Source: JBLHGU01 sp047615875
GTDB lineage: Bacteria > Pseudomonadota > Gammaproteobacteria > Arenicellales > CAJQKF01
Length of the DNA: 19,954 nucleotides
Assembly: GCA_047615875.1 (NCBI GenBank)
Contig: JBLHGU010000091.1
Span: 1 to 19,954, forward strand
Direction: 5' to 3'
Shown: piece after piece, positions 15,441-19,954 of the stretch
Numbering within the stretch: position 1 is the stretch's first letter
Layout: each line of letters starts with the position of its first letter
The notes under the pieces: generated by a model
The model's input: only the letters and a program-made list of their open reading frames with translations
What the model was told of the DNA's origin: nothing
The model's database searches: none
Position numbers and translations under genes: made by a program

Positions 15441-16880
15441 CTATTCGTCTTCAGCAAACCGTCGCTGCAAAACACAACGTCGATAATGGTCATAAATAAT
15501 GCTGGAAACACAGGCCGTAAGCTTCTTACCCATGGGAATATGCAAGAATTCATTTGGCCCATGCGCATTAGATTTCGGACCTAATACACCAGTAATAACA
15601 AACTGCGCCTCGGGATATTTATTACCCAACATACCCATAAATGGGATAGAGCCGCCCTCACCCATATTTACCGCAGGTTTGTTGAAATAAGCCAGACTGG
15701 CATCGTTTACGGCATTATCCAGCCACTCCTCAGTAGCAGGTGCATTCCAACCCGCCGCCGCATGCACATCAGTCAAACTAACCTGGGCATTGTGCGGTGG
15801 ATTCTGTTGCAGTGTTTCCTGTAGCGCTGCAGCAGCCTTGTCTGCATCCGCAGTGGGGGGTAATCGCATGGATAATTTAAGTCTGGTTTCGGGTCGCAAA
15901 ACATTGCCAGCACTATCAATGGCCGGAATACCATCGGCACCTGTGACTTCCAATGAAGGTCGCCAGGTTCGATTTAGAATACGTTCGGCAGTTGAATCAC
16001 CCATCTCCTGGGTTTGATCAGCAAAGGGAAAACGTCTAAAGGCATCCTCACCGATTATCTCGGCGGACATCTCTACCTGCTCACTACGCTGGGCCGGAAT
16101 ATCTGTGTGAAATTCCGGCAACTTGATCTGCCCAGTATGTTGGTCTTCGATACGATCAAGCAGCTGCCGGCATACTCTAAAACTGGATGGAACTACACCG
16201 CCAGCATCGCCGGAGTGAACTCCTTCCGTTAGCACCTCAACATTTAGATTCGCGCTCATCATGCCGCGCAGCGATGTGGTTAACCACAGCTGGTCGTAGT
16301 TACCGCAACCTGAATCAAGACAGATGACAACATCCGGGCTGCCAATTCGGTCTTCCAGCGCGTCCATGTAGGCTGGCAGGTCGGGGCTGCCACTTTCTTC
16401 ACTGGCTTCAATCAGTATCTTGATATTAGCGTGAGGTAGACCCTGTTCATGTAAGGCCAGGATTGATGTGATGGAGGCAAAAATGGCATAACCATCATCC
16501 GCACCACCACGGCCATAAAGTTTGTCATCCTCAATCACAGGCAACCATGGGCCTAATCCATCCCGCCAGCCGACCATCTCTGGCTGTTTATCCAGATGGC
16601 CGTAAAGCAATAGTGTTCGATCTAAAGTACCTGGAATATCGATAAAAATCGTCGGCGTGCGTTCAGGCAGCTGCACTACTTCGTAGGTGGCGCCCTCTAC
16701 TGGGTGTTGCTCGCACCAATCCATCATCAAAGCCACGGCGGCATCAATGTAACCATGCTCTTTCCAGCTGGAGTCGAACAGCGGTGATTTGGCTGGGATA
16801 CGAATATAGTCTTGCAGAGTCGGCACGATGCTGTCGTCCCAAAGGTTATCTGCAAATTGTTGTATCTGGCTATGATCCAT
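15441..16880 (-). CDS. M20 family metallopeptidase (dipeptidase-like)
   Basis: A 479-residue zinc peptidase of the M20 family, counting from ATG 16880. A TTG at 16898 would add six residues and overlap a possible ribosome site (GGAG). Zinc and catalytic residues are all present: His95 with catalytic Asp97 (LLYGHLDKQPEM), bridging Asp128 (GRGGADDG), Glu161 and Glu162 (EASEESGSPDL), Asp189 (CLDSGCGN) and His440 (NAHGPNEFLHIP). The lid domain lies around residues 200-330. No signal peptide is seen, so it probably acts in the cytoplasm on a dipeptide, acylated amino acid or similar amide. The length and the RGxMSANLNVEV block fit the carnosinase-like M20 group. It is the first gene of its minus-strand run and is divergent from aroE, with a perfect palindrome between them. 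Confidence 0.92.
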   Translation of the reverse strand: MDHSQIQQFADNLWDDSIVPTLQDYIRIPAKSPLFDSSWKEHGYIDAAVALMMDWCEQHPVEGATYEVVQLPERTPTIFIDIPGTLDRTLLLYGHLDKQPEMVGWRDGLGPWLPVIEDDKLYGRGGADDGYAIFASITSILALHEQGLPHANIKILIEASEESGSPDLPAYMDALEDRIGSPDVVICLDSGCGNYDQLWLTTSLRGMMSANLNVEVLTEGVHSGDAGGVVPSSFRVCRQLLDRIEDQHTGQIKLPEFHTDIPAQRSEQVEMSAEIIGEDAFRRFPFADQTQEMGDSTAERILNRTWRPSLEVTGADGIPAIDSAGNVLRPETRLKLSMRLPPTADADKAAAALQETLQQNPPHNAQVSLTDVHAAAGWNAPATEEWLDNAVNDASLAYFNKPAVNMGEGGSIPFMGMLGNKYPEAQFVITGVLGPKSNAHGPNEFLHIPMGKKLTACVSSIIYDHYRRCVLQRRFAEDE

Positions 16881-16965
16881 TATCGATTGACACTCCAACG
16901 AAGGTTAAATCTAGTGAAACTCTGAATAAATTAGCGTTTCCCTGGTGAAGATTATTGATGTATTT

Positions 16966-16982
16966 GTAACAGAATCTGTTAC
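16966..16982. promoter_or_regulatory. Perfect 17-bp palindrome in the divergent M20/aroE region
   Basis: The sequence GTAACAGAATCTGTTAC has two perfect 8-base arms around one central base. It lies in the 146-base divergent region, 44 bases before the aroE ATG and 86 bases before the peptidase ATG. Its size, symmetry and position are as expected for a dimeric repressor operator. It overlaps a weak TTGTAA that could be a -35 element facing aroE, with TTAATA about 21 bases further on, though that spacing is poor. There is no T-run, so it is not a terminator. I do not recognise the binding protein. Confidence 0.5.
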
Positions 16983-17026
16983 CGGCAATGTTAATATCAG
17001 GCTATCTTTTTCTCACTGGAACTGCA

Positions 17027-17893
17027 ATGTCTGATCTGTTCGATTTCGGCCCTAAAAAACGCTTATTTGTTGTCATGGGCAACCCGATCAATCATAGCAA
17101 ATCGCCGTATATTCATGGTTTGTTTGGCCTGCAAACTGATATTAAGATGGATTACACCACCATGCACGTGGATCGTGGCGGCTTTGAATCTGCGGTGCGT
17201 AATTTTTATGCCAATGGCGGAACCGGGCTAAACGTTACAGTGCCCTTTAAACTGGAAGCCTGTGAACTTGCTGATCACGTCCACCTGTTTGCACAGAAGG
17301 CAGGTGCCGCGAACACGCTGTGGTTTGATGATAAAGGCGATATCCATGCAGACAACACCGATGGACGCGGTCTTCGATACGATATCGAAACCAATTTAAA
17401 TGTATCGCTTAAAGGCCAACGTATACTAATTCTTGGCGCTGGTGGTGCAGTCCGCGGTGTGTTGCAACCGTTTCTAGAAGCAGGTCCTGCAAGCATTACC
17501 ATTGCTAATCGAACCGTAGACAAGGCGGTTGGGCTGTCACGAGATTTCACTGGCGATATTGAAGTACATGGCAGTAGTTACCGAGATCTTAAAGGCAAAC
17601 AGTTTGATGTCGTAGTCAACGGCACGTCCGCTAGTCTGGAAGGTTGCTTGCTACCCGTTCCGGAAGAGTCTGTAAAAAACGCGATACTGGTTTACGACAT
17701 GATGTACGCCGATCAGCCCACCATCTTTATGCAGTGGGCAGCTGATCTGGGAGTAAAAAACATACATGACGGTATCGGTATGTTAGTGGAACAAGCCGCG
17801 GAGGCTTTCGCTATCTGGAACGACGTACGCCCAGATACTGTATCGGTACTGGAATCACTTATGTCGAAACGGGTTGCCGCCAACGCTCAATAA
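17027..17893 (+). CDS. aroE: Shikimate dehydrogenase
   Basis: A 288-residue shikimate dehydrogenase, which reduces 3-dehydroshikimate to shikimate with NADPH in aromatic amino acid synthesis. Key motifs are MGNPINHSKSPYIHGLF (substrate Ser24 and Ser26), NVTVPFKLEA with catalytic Lys75, ADNTDGRG with Asp112, the NADP loop ILGAGGAVRG (135-144), IANRT (159-163) and YDMMYADQPT. The start is ATG 17027, because the longer form from ATG 16988 adds MLISGYLFLTGTA, a hydrophobic tail that a cytoplasmic enzyme would not need; TGGA lies six to nine bases upstream of 17027. A second paralogue such as YdiB or a quinate dehydrogenase is not excluded. It is unlinked to other aro genes here, and its 3' end overlaps the convergent binding-protein gene by 35 bases. 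Confidence 0.9.
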   Translation: MSDLFDFGPKKRLFVVMGNPINHSKSPYIHGLFGLQTDIKMDYTTMHVDRGGFESAVRNFYANGGTGLNVTVPFKLEACELADHVHLFAQKAGAANTLWFDDKGDIHADNTDGRGLRYDIETNLNVSLKGQRILILGAGGAVRGVLQPFLEAGPASITIANRTVDKAVGLSRDFTGDIEVHGSSYRDLKGKQFDVVVNGTSASLEGCLLPVPEESVKNAILVYDMMYADQPTIFMQWAADLGVKNIHDGIGMLVEQAAEAFAIWNDVRPDTVSVLESLMSKRVAANAQ

Positions 17894-18662
17894 TATCTTG
17901 CAAAGCATCCAGCCCATCAGTCAGTGCTGCAGGGCCTGGCTGAAGGATAATTGCAGACTTTACTTCAAACACCTGTTTAGTAGTTACCGCTTTCACTTGT
18001 TCCCAACCGGGTCTTTGCCCAACCAGTTCGGGACGAAAGCGTCGGCCACACCATGAGCCGATAATAATATCCGGGTTTCTTCTGACCACTTCCAGTGGAT
18101 CGGCCAGAATACGGTCTTTACCCAAAGATTGTCTGGAGTGTTCCGGAAAGCAATCGCCTCCACCGGCGATTTCTATTAGCTCCGAAACCCATTGAATGCC
18201 GGTGATTATAGGGTCATACCATTCCTCAAAGTAGACCAGCGGCTTGTCAGGCTGTTTACTGGCAGCGTTCTGCACCGCCTCCACTCGACGCTCCAGTTCA
18301 CCCACTAATTGACTGGTTTTTTCAACCGCTCCAACCAGAAAACCTAGTTGCTGGATCATGTTGAGAATACCTGCGACCGAACGATGATTAAACACATGAA
18401 CTTCTACCCCTGCTCGGATAAGATCGGTTGCGATGTCGGCCTGTAAATCTGAAAACCCCAGCACCAGGTCAGGTTTCAGTTGCAGAATTTTGTCTATCTT
18501 AGCTGATGTAAAAGCCGAGACTTTGGGCTTTTCCTTGCGAGCCTCTGGTGGTCGCACAGTGAAACCGGATATGCCGACTATGCGATCCTGTTCACCTAGT
18601 AGATAGAGTGTTTCCACCGTCTCTTCTGTCATACATACAATGCGCTTGGGAAATCGATTCAT
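17859..18662 (-). CDS. BtuF-like cobalamin/iron-chelate binding protein without signal peptide
   Basis: A 267-residue protein with the helical-backbone metal-receptor fold (PF01497), as in BtuF and siderophore-binding proteins. It starts KRIVCMTEETVETLYLLG and has ISGFTVRPPEA, KIDKILQLKPDLVLGFSDLQ and VEVHVFNHRSVAGIL. The C-lobe has VYFEEWYDP, WVSELIEIAGGGDCFP, VVRRNPDIIIGSWCGRRF and a C-terminal helix. The family is usually periplasmic, but this one has no export signal and should stay in the cytoplasm. Start ATG 18662 overlaps the sirtuin stop as ATGA, so it is translationally coupled; a GTG at 18713 would extend it 17 residues into the sirtuin gene and is not preferred. Ligand unknown: cobalamin is a family guess. 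No BtuC or BtuD gene is present. Its 3' end overlaps aroE convergently by 35 bases. Confidence 0.83.
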   Translation of the reverse strand: MNRFPKRIVCMTEETVETLYLLGEQDRIVGISGFTVRPPEARKEKPKVSAFTSAKIDKILQLKPDLVLGFSDLQADIATDLIRAGVEVHVFNHRSVAGILNMIQQLGFLVGAVEKTSQLVGELERRVEAVQNAASKQPDKPLVYFEEWYDPIITGIQWVSELIEIAGGGDCFPEHSRQSLGKDRILADPLEVVRRNPDIIIGSWCGRRFRPELVGQRPGWEQVKAVTTKQVFEVKSAIILQPGPAALTDGLDALQDIIERWRQPVST

Positions 18663-19513
18663 GCGGCTTTGCCTGTTAATTCTTCTCGTAGAGCAGCCAT
18701 TACCGCACCACACTCCTGGTCAATTTTGATATCTGCCAAATCGTCTGCACGGGTGACACCTTGATTGATAATCGCCAAGGGATAGTTGTTCCTATGGGCG
18801 TGTCGAGGAAAACGAAAGCCTGAGAACACCATTAAAGATGAACCCAGCACCAACAAGGCTTTGGCCTGATCAATCAACTCAAAACTATGCTCAACACGAA
18901 CCGCCGGCACGGCTTCGCCAAAAAACACCACATCGGGCTTTAAGATGCCACCACAATTTGTGCATTCGGGAATAGAGGCATCAGTAAAATTGTCGGGTTC
19001 GTAGTGTGCATCGCCATCTGCAGCCATTGCGATAGTTTGATCCTTGATCTGATCCAGCAACGACCTATTAACTTGTTCCAGTGTTGACTGAAATGACTGC
19101 CTTGGGAAAACTTGATCACATTTCAAACAACGAACGTTGTGCAACTGACCATGCAACTCGATCAATCCAGCCTGACCCACCTGACGATGTAAGCCATCAA
19201 CGTTTTGCGTTATCACGCCGTTGATCAAACCAGTCTGTTCCAGTACTACCAGATCAGCATGAACATTGTTTGGTGTTGCGTTGCTAAAGTATGGCCAGCC
19301 CAGCATGCTGCGTAGCCAGTATCGCTGCCGTGATGACTCCTCATCAACGAATGCACGGTATTGAATAGGTTGGCGTTGTTTCCAGTCACCGTTTTTGTCG
19401 CGGTAATCTGGAATTCCGGATGCGGTACTGCAACCGGCTCCAGTTAGTACAGCGACCGGGCTATGCTTTTGAAAGAAATCCAGTAACTCTGGTGAAGAAA
19501 GACCTGACCCCAC
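18659..19513 (-). CDS. Class II (SIRT4-like) NAD-dependent sirtuin
   Basis: A 284-residue sirtuin that uses NAD to remove acyl groups from lysines or to transfer ADP-ribose. Motifs are TGAGCSTASGIPDYRD (24-39), GVITQNVDGLH (99-109), catalytic His121 in LIELHGQLH, and zinc ligands Cys129/Cys132 and Cys184/Cys187, with LKPDVVFFGE (191-200) and GSSLMVFSGFRF (224-235). The VFSGFRF and TRADDLADIKI segments match the class II (human SIRT4) group rather than the CobB class. The start codon is GTG 19513, eight bases past the hspQ stop codon, with GGGAG upstream inside hspQ. Downstream it overlaps the BtuF-like gene by ATGA. Class II enzymes are often weak deacetylases and may prefer other acyl groups, so the substrate cannot be named. 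Confidence 0.92.
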   Translation of the reverse strand: MGSGLSSPELLDFFQKHSPVAVLTGAGCSTASGIPDYRDKNGDWKQRQPIQYRAFVDEESSRQRYWLRSMLGWPYFSNATPNNVHADLVVLEQTGLINGVITQNVDGLHRQVGQAGLIELHGQLHNVRCLKCDQVFPRQSFQSTLEQVNRSLLDQIKDQTIAMAADGDAHYEPDNFTDASIPECTNCGGILKPDVVFFGEAVPAVRVEHSFELIDQAKALLVLGSSLMVFSGFRFPRHAHRNNYPLAIINQGVTRADDLADIKIDQECGAVMAALREELTGKAA

Positions 19514-19518
19514 AATGT

Positions 19519-19839
19519 TTAGTGGGCTCGCTCCCGGGAAACGTAATTGCCTTCGTCAGTTTGCGAAAACAAGCCTGAAACATCCGGATGAGCAACTGGT
19601 TTGCCGGATTCATCCAGCTCCAGGTTCTGTTCGGAAACATAGGCTACGTAGGAGGTTTCGTCATTTTCCGCCAGAAGATGATAAAACGGCTGGTCTTTTG
19701 CTGGCCTGACTTTTTCTGGAATGGCGTCATACCACTCATCGGTATTGGCGAACTCGGGGTCGACATCATAAACCACGCCGCGAAACGAAAAAAAGCGGTG
19801 TTTGACCACTTGTCCGATACTAAATTTCGCTGTTCTCAT
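19519..19839 (-). CDS. hspQ: Heat shock protein HspQ
   Basis: A 106-residue protein of the YccV/HspQ family (hemimethylated-DNA-binding-like fold), close to the 105 residues of E. coli HspQ. It begins AKFSIGQVVKHRFFSFRGVVYDVDPEF, with the family blocks WYDAIPEKVRPAKDQPFYHLLAEN and TSYVAYVSEQNLELD, and DVSGLFSQTDEGNYV at the C-terminus. In E. coli and relatives it is made under heat shock and acts as a specificity-enhancing partner of the Lon protease. A sigma-32-like promoter lies upstream. It is the first of three tightly spaced genes (hspQ, sirtuin, BtuF-like protein), with five bases between its stop and the sirtuin start codon. Confidence 0.94.
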   Translation of the reverse strand: MRTAKFSIGQVVKHRFFSFRGVVYDVDPEFANTDEWYDAIPEKVRPAKDQPFYHLLAENDETSYVAYVSEQNLELDESGKPVAHPDVSGLFSQTDEGNYVSRERAH

Positions 19840-19900
19840 AGATGCCGCCTGTCCGAGTCATGGAATGTACAGTTAATTGTAGTCTGTTATCGACATACTG

Positions 19901-19926
19901 ATGGGGTAAATGTAGCATTTATTCAA
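19901..19926 (-). promoter_or_regulatory. Probable sigma-32 heat-shock promoter of hspQ
   Basis: On the minus strand, TTGAAT (19926-19921) and CCCCAT (19906-19901) are separated by 14 bases. This matches the sigma-32 -35 TTGAAA and -10 CCCCAT hexamers with usual spacing, with the -10 element exact. The -10 element ends 61 bases before the hspQ ATG. The distance, orientation and known sigma-32 dependence of hspQ in E. coli all agree. Confidence 0.75.
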
Positions 19927-19954
19927 CCAGTCGTGTCAGCCTGGGGCTGAATTA

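Noticed and set aside
16881..16898. TTG start for the M20 peptidase, six residues longer
   Set aside because: ATG 16880 is the better codon; GGAG lies twelve bases upstream of it. The longer form is still possible.
16988..17026. Upstream ATG start for aroE
   Set aside because: The added MLISGYLFLTGTA is a hydrophobic leader on a cytoplasmic enzyme; ATG 17027 gives the usual length and N-terminus.
18663..18713. GTG start extending the BtuF-like protein into the sirtuin gene
   Set aside because: The extra 17 residues are basic and not family-like; the ATGA overlap at 18659-18662 is a standard coupling arrangement.

Overview
The window is a gene-dense stretch (no gap between genes exceeds about 150 bases) of what looks like a free-living, aerobic, heterotrophic gammaproteobacterium, quite possibly marine. 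This rests on an hspQ gene with a sigma-32-type promoter, a DUF455 ferritin-like protein, a BauA-like omega-transaminase and many solo catabolic enzymes. I cannot name the genus. I see no tRNA, rRNA, insertion sequence, CRISPR array or phage gene.

Layout. (1) 1-321, minus: the 5' end of an exported PQQ-type sugar dehydrogenase, divergent from what follows. (2) 441-10391, plus: nine genes in one direction with mostly short gaps. They are an exported thioredoxin-fold protein with a CPYC motif, a PhnD-like solo binding protein, a histidine ammonia-lyase family enzyme, a hotdog thioesterase, a PstS-like solo binding protein, a GMC (choline-dehydrogenase-like) oxidoreductase, a glutamine-synthetase-like ligase, a COG4091 SAF-domain dehydrogenase and a mandelate-racemase-like enolase-superfamily enzyme. 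(3) 10388-16880, minus, meeting block 2 tail to tail over a shared CTAG: M20 peptidase, DUF455 ferritin-like protein, MmgE/PrpD protein, omega-amino acid:pyruvate transaminase and malonyl-CoA decarboxylase (in transcription order). (4) 17027-17893, plus: shikimate dehydrogenase aroE, divergent from the peptidase; a perfect 17-bp palindrome lies between them. (5) 17859-19839, minus: hspQ, a class II (SIRT4-like) sirtuin, and a leaderless BtuF-like binding protein, tightly packed with an ATGA overlap, ending convergently with aroE over 35 bases.

How the genes may work together. Blocks 2 and 3 read as a catabolic region for nitrogen-containing and hydroxy-acid compounds: ammonia elimination, alcohol oxidation, possible gamma-glutamylation of an amine, an NAD(P)-dependent step, alpha-proton abstraction from a hydroxy acid, CoA-ester hydrolysis, transamination of an omega-amino acid, and conversion of malonyl-CoA to acetyl-CoA. 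The substrate cannot be read from sequence, and no single known pathway uses this set. Block 5 puts an Lon-associated heat-shock protein next to a deacylase.

The most distinctive observations are the mandelate racemase homologue whose second KxK lysine is arginine while every other catalytic residue is kept, the orphan ammonia-lyase without hut partners, the hspQ-sirtuin-BtuF-like unit behind a sigma-32-type promoter, and the palindrome upstream of aroE.
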